From: JADLGL01 sp050184415
Lineage (GTDB): Bacteria; Pseudomonadota; Alphaproteobacteria; Rhizobiales; Kaistiaceae
NCBI GenBank assembly: GCA_050184415.1
Contig: JBFXAJ010000018.1
Location: 1-64,000 of the forward strand
Length of the DNA stretch: 64,000 nt
Direction: 5' to 3'
Shown here: positions 8,171 through 15,605 of the stretch, piece by piece
How the letters are laid out: each line of letters begins with the position of its first letter
Position numbering within the stretch: position 1 is the stretch's first letter
The notes under the pieces: model-generated
What the model was told of the DNA's origin: nothing
Database searches by the model: none
The model's input: the letters and a program-made list of their open reading frames with translations, nothing else
Made by a program: the position numbers and the translations under genes

Positions 8171-8550
8171 GACGACGGATCGAATGAGCGGTTCCGGGGA
8201 ACATCTCCACCTCTCCCGGGGGAACGGCTGCGTGGAGGTCGTGAGGGTGCGGATCGGCAACGGACGCCCCCCACGACCTCCTCCCCGGGCTTGACCCGGG
8301 GTCCAATGGCCCGCCCGCAGCCGCGTGGATTCCCAAGACTCCGGATTCGTGGAGAGCCCAATGGGCCCCGGGTCAAGCCCGGGGAGGAGTGGGTTTGTGG
8401 GCTGGCTCCGCCTGGAGGCCAACCGCGCCACAGTCGCCGCCTGGGGAAGTCCAGCCCAGCGCACCATCCCCGTAGAACCCGTGTGCCCGGCAGCACAGGC
8501 GCGAGGCCCCCTATCCGTCACATCAGGCCGACACGAACCAGGAGGCCATG
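8171..8550. other. Intergenic region containing a family-1 palindrome
   Basis: This 380-bp stretch lies between two same-strand genes. The family-1 palindrome at 8279-8389 fills its middle. The remainder holds no convincing open frame. GGAGG at 8541-8545 is the ribosome-binding site of the following gene. Confidence 0.5.
8279..8389. repeat. Family-1 palindromic repeat without an associated gene
   Basis: CTCCTCCCCGGGCTTGACCC (from 8279) pairs with GGGTCAAGCCCGGGGAGGAG (to 8389), a perfect 20-bp inverted repeat. Inner arms TCCAATGG/CCAATGGG continue the pairing. It is the same family as the copies flanking the GIY-YIG gene at 4346, but here there is no gene inside or beside it. Confidence 0.8.
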
Positions 8551-10758
8551 ATGAACGACGATGATGCGCTGACCGCGCTGGCCGATGCGGTCGCTGCGCG
8601 GATCCTCGACCGCGTTCCTGCGCTCAAGGGGCCGTTCGGCCCGACCGGCGAGCCGATGCCGCAGCTCCCCGAGATCCCGGGGAAATGGGTCGAGCCGCCG
8701 GTGCTGCCCAAGGCCCGGCTGGCGCTCGAGGGCCTGGAGCTGACGCAGTCCACGCAGCATTACGGCACCGGCTATGATGACGACAATGCGGTGCCGCTCG
8801 TCGCGCTCAAGGAGCTCGTCGTCCGCGCCTACCCCTATGTCACGCAAGGCCTCCTCGCGGCCGACAACCTGTCTGGGCAGCAGGTCACGGGCGAGCTCGT
8901 CCTCCACCAGGGCGGCAAGGAGATCTATCGCACCGGGCCGACGCGGACGAGCGCCCGGGTCGGGCCGAAGATCGAGCTCGACCGCGAACTCTGGGACCGC
9001 GAGACCGTCATCCCGGTCTCCACCGGCGGCTTCGCGATGGGCCTCAAGTACTGGAACGCGCCACTCAATTTCAACGTGCCGGCCTGGTTCCTCCGTGCCG
9101 GCCCGCTCACGGCCACGGTCAGCGTCTGGCTGGTCGCGGCGGGACCGTTCGCGGCGGTGTCGAAGACGGCGCGAAAGGAAGTGCTCGACGTCCGGGCGCC
9201 CAAGATCGCGCTGGTGCGCGTCAACTGGCGCGACGCGTCGGGGACGGTCACCGCGCCGAGCGACGCGGACATGCTCGCCACGACCCGCCTCGCGGAGCGG
9301 ATGCTGCCCTTCCCCTATTTCGAGACCACCATCCTCGGCGCCGAGAGGACGGAGTCCGGCGATTTCTCGATGACGGCATCCGGCTGCAACGCCCGCTGGT
9401 CGGCGCTCCTCACCTCGCTCGAGGTCACGCGCATCTTCACCGCGCTGTTCCAGCTCGGCGACATCGTCTTCGCCATGCTGCCCGCCGCCGGCATCCTGAC
9501 CCCGCCGGGCGGCACCATTCAGGCCGGCTGCGGCGACGGCGACAAGGGCGTCGGCGGCTGCTTCGTCGGGCGCGAAGGAACCTTCGCCCACGAGATCGGC
9601 CACATCTACGACCGCGAGCATGTCGCGGTGGCCGCCGATCCCGACAGCGACCCGAACTACCCGAACTACGGCGGCGACAAGCGCTCGATCGGGGAGGTCG
9701 GCATCGACACCGGACAGTCGCCGCCGCAACTGTTCCCGCCGCGCGGTTTCGACGACATCATGTCGTACGGCGCCGAGCGCTGGATCTCGCCCTACACCTA
9801 TCGCGCCCTCCTCGACGCCCGGTTCATGCGCCAGAGCGCGAAGGCCAACCCGGCCCGCGTGCGTCCCTACTTCGTGGTCGCCTTCCGCCTGCTCCGCCTC
9901 GCGCAATCCGGTCACGCCATCGAGGTCGAGGGCGCGCACCGCATCGCCGCCGCCGGCAGCATCGCGAAGGTGGCAGGCCCGCGGGCCCGCTCGGTGTCGA
10001 TCGACTTCATCGACCGCCGCGACCGCATCATCGTCACCCACCACGCCTTCGCCTCGACATTCCGGGCCAGCGGCTGCGGCTGCGGGCATCACGGCCTCGA
10101 CGACCGCGAGCCCCGTCTCGACTTCGCCGAGGCGATCCCATGGCCGGAAGACGACGTCGCGCGCATCGCCTTCCACACCGGCGGCGAGCCGATCGCGGTG
10201 CTCGACGCCGGCGAACCGCCGCACGTCGCGATCTCCGAGCCCGAAATCGGGCCGGATGCGATCGAGGTGAACATCCGCGCCGAGCACCCGAAGGAAAGAC
10301 CGAGCATCGCGGTCTTCTTCTCGGCCGATGACGGCGCGACCTGGACCCCGGTCGCCATCGATCCGCCGCTCGACGCGCCGCTCCGCCTCGACGCCGCGCG
10401 GCTCCCCGGCGGCGAAGCCTGCCGGCTTCGCGTCGTCGCGACGGCCGCGCTGCAGCCGGCCGTTGCCGAGTCCGGGCCGTTCCGCCTCGCGGGCGGACGC
10501 CGCGCCCTTCATATCCGCACCGACGAGCAGCGCTGCGGCGACGGCATCGTCGGCCTCCGCGCGCTGGTCGACACGCGCGGCTTCGGCCCGGTCGCCCCGG
10601 ATGAGATCAGCTGGCGCTCCGACCGCGACGGCGAGCTCGGCCGCGGCTACGACCTCGCCGCCCGCCTCACGCCCGGCGAACACGCCGTCGCGGCGTCGAT
10701 CCCCGACGGCCGCGGCGGCATCCTGACGGAACGGGCGATCATCGTCGTCGGCGGGTAG
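8551..10758 (+). CDS. Metzincin-like zinc metallopeptidase with unusual motif, function unknown
   Basis: The protein has about 735 residues. Near residue 348 it has FAHEIGHIYDREH, fitting HExxHxxxxxH with a third His, and about 57 residues later the string DDIMSYG, which resembles a Met-turn. Together these indicate a metzincin-type zinc protease, but the position usually held by Gly (HExxHxxG) is Asp. The N-terminal about 300 residues look like beta-rich domains. The C-terminal third (after SGCGCGHHG near 512) looks like Ig-like or fibronectin-like strands (IAVFFSADDGATWTPVAI). I see no signal peptide, so export is uncertain. GGAGG at 8541 supports the ATG at 8551 over the adjacent 8548. It is monocistronic, and I do not recognise a named family. 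Confidence 0.6.
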   Translation: MNDDDALTALADAVAARILDRVPALKGPFGPTGEPMPQLPEIPGKWVEPPVLPKARLALEGLELTQSTQHYGTGYDDDNAVPLVALKELVVRAYPYVTQGLLAADNLSGQQVTGELVLHQGGKEIYRTGPTRTSARVGPKIELDRELWDRETVIPVSTGGFAMGLKYWNAPLNFNVPAWFLRAGPLTATVSVWLVAAGPFAAVSKTARKEVLDVRAPKIALVRVNWRDASGTVTAPSDADMLATTRLAERMLPFPYFETTILGAERTESGDFSMTASGCNARWSALLTSLEVTRIFTALFQLGDIVFAMLPAAGILTPPGGTIQAGCGDGDKGVGGCFVGREGTFAHEIGHIYDREHVAVAADPDSDPNYPNYGGDKRSIGEVGIDTGQSPPQLFPPRGFDDIMSYGAERWISPYTYRALLDARFMRQSAKANPARVRPYFVVAFRLLRLAQSGHAIEVEGAHRIAAAGSIAKVAGPRARSVSIDFIDRRDRIIVTHHAFASTFRASGCGCGHHGLDDREPRLDFAEAIPWPEDDVARIAFHTGGEPIAVLDAGEPPHVAISEPEIGPDAIEVNIRAEHPKERPSIAVFFSADDGATWTPVAIDPPLDAPLRLDAARLPGGEACRLRVVATAALQPAVAESGPFRLAGGRRALHIRTDEQRCGDGIVGLRALVDTRGFGPVAPDEISWRSDRDGELGRGYDLAARLTPGEHAVAASIPDGRGGILTERAIIVVGG

Positions 10759-10817
10759 CCTGGCGCGCGGCCGATTTCGACGACCCTCAGACCCGGCGCC
10801 TCACGGTCCCGCGGGCG

Positions 10818-11822
10818 TCATTCGATGATCCGGTCGGCGACGACGAGGATGGATTGCGGCACTGTGAGGCCGAGCGCGGCGGCCGCGGCGAGGTTGACGG
10901 TGAGGATATAGCGCGGGGCGCCGAGCACCGGGAGGTCGGCGGGCCGGGCGCCGTCGAGGATGCGCCCGGCAAGGCGGCCGGCCTGATGGAAGGCCTCGGT
11001 GGTGTCGACATGGTAGGAGATGAGGCCGACGTCGATGTTCGAATGCGCCCACATCGCCGGGAGGCGGTGGCGCTCGACGGCGTCGATGAAGACGAACCGG
11101 TTCGACGACACCCAGTTGTTGGTCGGCAGGAAGAGGCCGGTGTTCGGCAGCGCCGCCACCGACGCGATCGCCGGCTCGACCTCCTCGGTCGAAAACACCG
11201 GGAGGTCGATGAGCTCAACGCCCGCGGCCTCGGCCACTTCGAGCGCATAGGGCCGCAACTGCTCCCACGAGTTGCTGCCGACGGCAGGATTGTAGATGTA
11301 ACCGACGCGTCGAAGATGCGGGGCGATCTCGAGGAGGAGCTCCATCTGCCGGCCGCCGATCCTGGCCTCGAAATGGGCAACGCCCGTGATGTTGCCGCCC
11401 GGTTCGTTGAAGCTCCGCACGAGGCCGACCTCGATCGGGTCGGGCACCGCCACGAAGACCAGCGGCGTGTCCGGCGTCAGCCGATGGGCGTTGAGGGAGT
11501 TGTTGGGCGTCCCGCAGACCCAGACATCGGGCCTAAGCGCCGCGAGCTCGGTCGCGTATTGGAGGGACAGCTCCGGCAGCCCGGCGGTGTAGCGCGCCTC
11601 GATATGGGCGTTCCCGCCGTCGGTCCACCCTTCCTCGGCCAGTCCGGTACGGACCGCGTTGAACCAGGCGATCCCATTCCCGTCGGTCGCGCTCGCCGCG
11701 CCGATCATGGCGCCGACGAGCCGCGGCGCCGCCTGTGCGCGGACGATTTCCGGCGCGACGAGGGTCGCCACCGCGATGCCGCGAAGCATTTCCCGCCGCC
11801 CGACCTGCCGAAACGCGCCCAC
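10818..11822 (-). CDS. ABC transporter substrate-binding protein (ABC_sub_bind family)
   Basis: The protein has 334 residues. The N-terminus GRREMLRGIAVATLVAPEIVRAQ looks like a secretion signal with twin-Arg character (RR followed by a hydrophobic stretch). The rest follows the ABC_sub_bind layout: FNAVRTGLAEEGWTDGGNAHIEARYTAG, LRPDVWVCGTPNN, then FVAVPDPIEVGLVRSFNEPGGNITGV and YHVDTTEAFHQAGRLAGRILDGARPADLPV. Many alphaproteobacteria carry such proteins as orphans, and no permease or ATPase gene is next to this one. The ligand is unknown (relatives bind aromatic amino acids or related compounds). Confidence 0.85.
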   Translation of the reverse strand: MGAFRQVGRREMLRGIAVATLVAPEIVRAQAAPRLVGAMIGAASATDGNGIAWFNAVRTGLAEEGWTDGGNAHIEARYTAGLPELSLQYATELAALRPDVWVCGTPNNSLNAHRLTPDTPLVFVAVPDPIEVGLVRSFNEPGGNITGVAHFEARIGGRQMELLLEIAPHLRRVGYIYNPAVGSNSWEQLRPYALEVAEAAGVELIDLPVFSTEEVEPAIASVAALPNTGLFLPTNNWVSSNRFVFIDAVERHRLPAMWAHSNIDVGLISYHVDTTEAFHQAGRLAGRILDGARPADLPVLGAPRYILTVNLAAAAALGLTVPQSILVVADRIIE

Positions 11823-11920
11823 CGTGCCGGCTCCCCCGCGCCGGCGCCCATTGTGGAACGCTGCGGCAACCGCCGCAACCCGCGCTGCGACCGCCTATGC
11901 CGCGAGCGGCGATTTCACGG

Positions 11921-11946
11921 GGAACGCGCACCGCCTCTTTCGCGTT
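11921..11946 (+). promoter_or_regulatory. EcfG-type general stress promoter
   Basis: GGAAC (11921-11925), a 17-bp spacer and CGTT (11943-11946) match the EcfG consensus exactly. The site sits 57 bp before the start codon of the small gene at 12004, on the same strand. Confidence 0.65.
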
Positions 11947-12003
11947 CGTTCCGCCAGTGGTTGAGTTGGCCGGTTCAAATCGTTGAAGGGCGGAGGAAGG
12001 CAC

Positions 12004-12324
12004 ATGCATATTTTCCTGAGCGTCGGCATCTACCGGAGCAAGAGCGAGGCCGACAACGCCCGCCATCGGCTGGTCTCCGAAGGCGTCGAGCGCAAGGACA
12101 TCATCGAGCGGCTGACCGGCTATGAGGGCGATTCCGGCGATCCGCTCACTGCGGACATCGAGCGCCGCTACCATCTGATCCCGCCCGGCGAAGAGACCCT
12201 CGTCGCCGTCCGCACGCTCACCCTCGAGCAGGCGGATGCCGTCGAATCGATCCTGATGATGTTCGAGCCGAAGACGATGGAGCGCCACGACATCGTCGCC
12301 GGCCGCCTCGCCGCCCCGGCCTGA
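12004..12324 (+). CDS. Small hypothetical protein, probable general stress gene
   Basis: The protein has 106 residues and is soluble, with no signal peptide or membrane segment. It starts MHIFLSVGIYRSKSEADNARHRLVSEGVERKDIIERL, a pattern seen in small alpha/beta proteins annotated as hypothetical or heat-shock/general-stress-like. I do not recognise a defined domain. GGCGGAGGAAGG ends 4 bp before the ATG at 12004 and fixes the start, although an in-frame TTG exists at 11983. The EcfG promoter at 11921-11946 predicts induction by general stress. Confidence 0.7.
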   Translation: MHIFLSVGIYRSKSEADNARHRLVSEGVERKDIIERLTGYEGDSGDPLTADIERRYHLIPPGEETLVAVRTLTLEQADAVESILMMFEPKTMERHDIVAGRLAAPA

Positions 12325-12416
12325 AGGCCCGCAAGGCGCGGCGGTCGGCGCGCATCGCGCCGGGGCCTGAGGGCCGGGAGCCCCTTCCCTCCCTCCGTGT
12401 CAGGAGGCGCCGGGCG

Positions 12417-12674
12417 CTATTCGCCCTCCGGCGTCCCGCCCTTCCGGTTCCGCCACCAGCGGAGCCCGGCGACGGTGGCGCGGCGGTTGAAGCGGCGGAC
12501 CTTCGGCGAATCGGCGGAGAGGATCACAAGGCCGGCAGGGATCATCCAGAAGCCGAGCACCGGCAGGAATCCGAGCGCCCCGAGCGGGATGAGGCCCGCG
12601 CCGATCGCGGTCCGCGTCGCCCTATTGCCGGGGATGGTGATGGTGCGCCGCCCGAACTTCACGCGCGCTGCCAT
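12417..12674 (-). CDS. Small membrane protein (PGPGW-like)
   Basis: The protein has 85 residues. After a basic N-terminus (ARVKFGRRTITIPGNRATR) comes one long hydrophobic region (AIGAGLIPLGALGFLPVLGFWMIPAGLVIL, about residues 23-52) long enough for a hairpin of two helices. A basic tail with PKVRRFNRR follows. This resembles the PGPGW-type small transmembrane proteins common in alphaproteobacteria, whose role is unknown. The ATG at 12674 is preferred over upstream in-frame starts because the upstream residues are not membrane-like. Confidence 0.65.
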   Translation of the reverse strand: MAARVKFGRRTITIPGNRATRTAIGAGLIPLGALGFLPVLGFWMIPAGLVILSADSPKVRRFNRRATVAGLRWWRNRKGGTPEGE

Positions 12675-12874
12675 GGGCCGATGACCTCCGCCGCGGCGAC
12701 GGCCGCCGCCAGACTGATGTGTTGGCGGCCCGCCCGTTTTCCAAGGGCCCTCGGCAATGGGCATGCCGCATGAAAGCGGCAACGTCGCCCCGATGGCGGC
12801 GAATGGCAGCGGCGCGCCTTTCCGCTTGGCAAGGAAACGAACCCTTTGCTATAGCCACCGCGGCTTGAGCCCGT

Positions 12875-12949
12875 TCCCCGGTAGCTCAGTGGTAGAGCAA
12901 CCGGCTGTTAACCGGTTGGTCGCTGGTTCGAATCCGGCCCGGGGAGCCA
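12875..12949 (+). tRNA. tRNA-Asn (GTT)
   Basis: This is a 75-nt cloverleaf. Acceptor TCCCCGG pairs with CCGGGGA, then discriminator G and an encoded CCA. The anticodon stem/loop is CCGGCTGTTAACCGG, giving anticodon GTT, and the T arm is GGTTCGAATCC. A truncated flavoprotein gene begins 13 bp beyond its 3' end. Confidence 0.96.
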
Positions 12950-12961
12950 CCTTTTCGCATC

Positions 12962-13354
12962 CTAGAGACGACGGGCCTGCGTCGCCGTCCCCGCGATGTC
13001 ACCCCTGACCTCCGCGACTACATCGACGGCGCGGAGGCGGGTCCTTGAACCTTCATCGGAAATGCCGTGCGCTGCCTTGGCCAGGATATTGGCCGTCGCG
13101 GGCATGACCACCAGGATCGCCGGCAGCGCCCGAAGGTCGATGCTGCGCGGTCCGGTCTTCGCGTCGTCGTCGACCAGGTGCTTCGACAGGCTCGACAGGA
13201 CCGTCGGCGATGCCAACCGCAACGCGCTGTCGGACATCAGAACCCTGACATCAAACCCTATGCGGTCGCGCAGCTGCGCGACACGATCGGCCATCTCCGT
13301 CACGGCGATGGAACCGGTCATCGCGACGACAATGGTGACCTGCGCCTCTACCAT
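12962..13354 (-). pseudogene. C-terminally truncated flavoprotein (PPC-decarboxylase-like fold)
   Basis: The 130-residue product starts VEAQVTIVVAMTGSIAVTEMADRVAQLR, the Rossmann-like N-terminus of the flavoprotein family (CoaC/EpiD/UbiX-type fold). It reaches the FMN-binding signature ILVVMPATANILAKAAHGISDE. Soon after that point it loses family resemblance and stops. The usual later segment with the PAMN motif is absent, and family members normally run to about 170-200 residues. The stop lies 13 bp from the 3' end of tRNA-Asn. Either the gene was truncated there or the final codons are frameshifted. I call it a probable pseudogene, although a short functional form cannot be excluded. Confidence 0.55.
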
Positions 13355-13474
13355 CGTTCCGCCCGCGGACCGCCTCCCGGAAGAGCATCCGACCTTACCG
13401 CCCGTGGCGCCCCGCCGGCACTCCCGCGAGAGGTGCGGCCGGCGCAAGCCACGGCGGGAGGGCGCAGCCCTCGA

Positions 13475-14491
13475 TCACGCGGCCGTGGCGCGGCGCACCT
13501 GGTCTTCGAGGAGGCTCGTGAGCAGGCGGGCGGAGTCGATCCCCTCCGCCTCGCCCTCATAGTTGAGCTGGAACCGGTGGCGGAGGGTCGGCGCCAGCAC
13601 CGCTTCGAGATCGTCGAAAGCGACGTTGTACCGGCCGTCGAGGAGGGCGTGGCCCTTCGCGGCGAGGACCAGCGACTGCGCCCCGCGGGGGCTGAGGCCG
13701 AACCGGAAATAGCGGCCCACGGGGGAGTCCGGGTCGGCGAGATGCGGCTGCGTTGCGACCGCGAAACGGGCGACGGAGCGCTTGACGTGCCACGCGGTCG
13801 GCACCTGGCGCACCAGCTTCTGGAGGATGAGAAGCTGCTCGCCCGAGAGGACCCGCCGCGGCTCCGGCAGCTCGGCATCGACCGTGGCGTCGAGGATGCC
13901 GTGGAGGTCATCCTCGTTCGGGAACGACACCAGGCTCTTGAACAGGAAGCGGTCGATCTGGGCCTCGGGAAGCCTGTAGGTGCCCTCGTTCTCGATCGGG
14001 TTCTGGGTCGCCAGCACGAAGAACGGCCGCGGCAGCGTCATCGTGCGGCCTGCCGCGGTCACCGTCTTCTCCTGCATCGCCTCGAGGAGCGCGGACTGCG
14101 TCTTGGGGGTCGCGCGGTTGATCTCGTCCGCAAGCAGGATCTGCGTGAAGATCGGCCCTTCCTGGAACTGCAGCCGCGACCGGCCGGTTTCGTCCGGCAG
14201 CAGCGACATGCCGCCGGTGATGTCGGCCGGCATCAGGTCCGGCGTGAACTGCACCCGCGAGAAGGTCAGCCCGGTCGCGATCCCGAGCGTGCGGACGATG
14301 AGGGTCTTGCCGACGCCCGGCGCGCCCTCGAGGAGGACGTGGCCGCCGCAGATCAGCGCGATCAGGAGCTGGTCGACGACCTCGCGCTGGCCGACCACCG
14401 ATCGCGCGATCTCCTCGCGCGTGGCGCGGAGCGCGCTCACCAGTTCATCGATCGTTGCCCGGTCGAGCAACGGTGGGCTTTCCTCGGACAT
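13475..14491 (-). CDS. MoxR-family AAA+ ATPase
   Basis: The protein has 338 residues. It has Walker A GAPGVGKT (about 56-63), Walker B ILLADEINRATPKTQSALLEAM, the sensor-1 stretch FVLATQNPIENEGTYRLPEAQIDRF and the C-terminal lid domain, matching MoxR-type chaperone ATPases throughout. In methanol-oxidation clusters MoxR helps to mature PQQ dehydrogenases together with VWA-domain partners. Both kinds of partner lie nearby here: the PQQ dehydrogenase at 15606 and the VWA fusion at 19979. The usual DUF58 gene between moxR and VWA genes is not seen. I start at ATG 14491; an in-frame start 12 codons upstream is less likely. Confidence 0.9.
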   Translation of the reverse strand: MSEESPPLLDRATIDELVSALRATREEIARSVVGQREVVDQLLIALICGGHVLLEGAPGVGKTLIVRTLGIATGLTFSRVQFTPDLMPADITGGMSLLPDETGRSRLQFQEGPIFTQILLADEINRATPKTQSALLEAMQEKTVTAAGRTMTLPRPFFVLATQNPIENEGTYRLPEAQIDRFLFKSLVSFPNEDDLHGILDATVDAELPEPRRVLSGEQLLILQKLVRQVPTAWHVKRSVARFAVATQPHLADPDSPVGRYFRFGLSPRGAQSLVLAAKGHALLDGRYNVAFDDLEAVLAPTLRHRFQLNYEGEAEGIDSARLLTSLLEDQVRRATAA

Positions 14492-14551
14492 CGATATTCC
14501 TGTTGCTTGGGATCGTGATCCTGACACGCCGCAGCGGCGCCGTTCGTCATC

Positions 14552-15355
14552 CTATCGCATCGGCGCGACGTCTTTCTCGGTCACGATCCCGAAACTGTTG
14601 CCGAAGGCGTTGCGGACATAGGTCCCCACGGCGGCAATGTCGCTCCGGCTGAGGTTCGGGAAGGCCGGCATGAACGTGCCGCCATAGACGATCTGCCCGA
14701 TGAGACCCGCCGCGTTGGCGAGGCTCGACATCCCCGCCAAGGTCGGTCCCGCGCCGCCCTGCCCCTGGGCGCCATGGCAGCCGGCGCAATTCCGGTCATA
14801 GAGCGGCTGGCCGGCATCCATCAGCGCGGCAAGGTCCGGCGCACCGTCGCCGGCGTCAGCCGCGGCGGCCGCGATGACCTGGCCGCGGATCTCGCCATCC
14901 GGATTGGCAGCGGTGGCGATGGACACGTACCACTGGCCGACCGCCAGCTGCTCGGCCTGCTCAGCCGTCAGGGCCGCAGTGCCCTCCAGCGGGCTCGTCA
15001 GCTCCGCGCCCTCGGCGGCAAGGCCGAGGACGGCTTCGGCCGTCGCGTTAGCTTCCGCCGGACCATGGAAGGCGGCGGCCGTCGCCGGGCCCGTGAGGCC
15101 ATCGAACTCGACCGTCCAGGTAATCGTACCGGTCGCCGCGTCGAACGCGATCCACGCCGTCCCCACGCCCTCGACCGCCAGCGCCTGCACGACGTTCGCG
15201 GCGCTCAACTCGGCGAAATGCGTGGCCGCCGCAGCCGCGACCAGGGGATCGGCAGTCGCCTGTTCGGTGGGCATTTCCTGGGCCGCGACGCCCGCGGCCG
15301 TCACCATCGTGAACGAACAGACAGCCCAGAAGGCCCCGGTCTTTCCAGCACGCAT
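14552..15355 (-). CDS. CHRD domain-cytochrome c fusion protein
   Basis: The 267-residue protein has a signal peptide (VCSFTMVTAAGVAAQ). Residues about 50-165 form a CHRD-type beta domain: VGTAWIAFDAATGTITWTVEFDGLTGPATAAAFHGPAEANA, later NPDGEIRGQV. Residues about 180-267 are a class I cytochrome c with heme motif CAGCH, the following GAQGQGGAGPTLAGM and a distal Met in the GGTFMPAFPNLS loop. It is periplasmic and should transfer electrons, most plausibly from the divergent PQQ dehydrogenase. The fusion of CHRD to cytochrome c is the odd point. It is co-directional with moxR 60 bp downstream. Confidence 0.82.
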   Translation of the reverse strand: MRAGKTGAFWAVCSFTMVTAAGVAAQEMPTEQATADPLVAAAAATHFAELSAANVVQALAVEGVGTAWIAFDAATGTITWTVEFDGLTGPATAAAFHGPAEANATAEAVLGLAAEGAELTSPLEGTAALTAEQAEQLAVGQWYVSIATAANPDGEIRGQVIAAAAADAGDGAPDLAALMDAGQPLYDRNCAGCHGAQGQGGAGPTLAGMSSLANAAGLIGQIVYGGTFMPAFPNLSRSDIAAVGTYVRNAFGNSFGIVTEKDVAPMR

Positions 15356-15605
15356 TGCCCACTTCTCCTCGACGCCCCGGCGTGTCGCCGCGGACCTGCC
15401 ATACCGGCCCTACAAAATATTACTCGCAAACTCAACTATCGACAAAAGCTGTATCTGAGAGTCATGTTGCGCCCGTTCGAGGGAGCCGTCGCGAGACGAA
15501 GGAGGGAGGCGTTGGAGGGCGCCATCCGTCCGCGCGTGCCACCCACCGGAGACAGCCGGCCGCGCAGCCGCGGCGGAAAACATGGAAAGACAAGGGAGGT
15601 TGAGA
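15356..15605. promoter_or_regulatory. Divergent promoter region, cytochrome vs PQQ dehydrogenase
   Basis: This 250-bp region separates the divergent cytochrome and dehydrogenase genes. Its part at about 15413-15462 is markedly AT-richer than the surroundings and is the likely promoter core. GGGAGG at 15594-15599 is a strong ribosome-binding site for the ATG at 15606. No operator could be identified with confidence. Confidence 0.4.
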
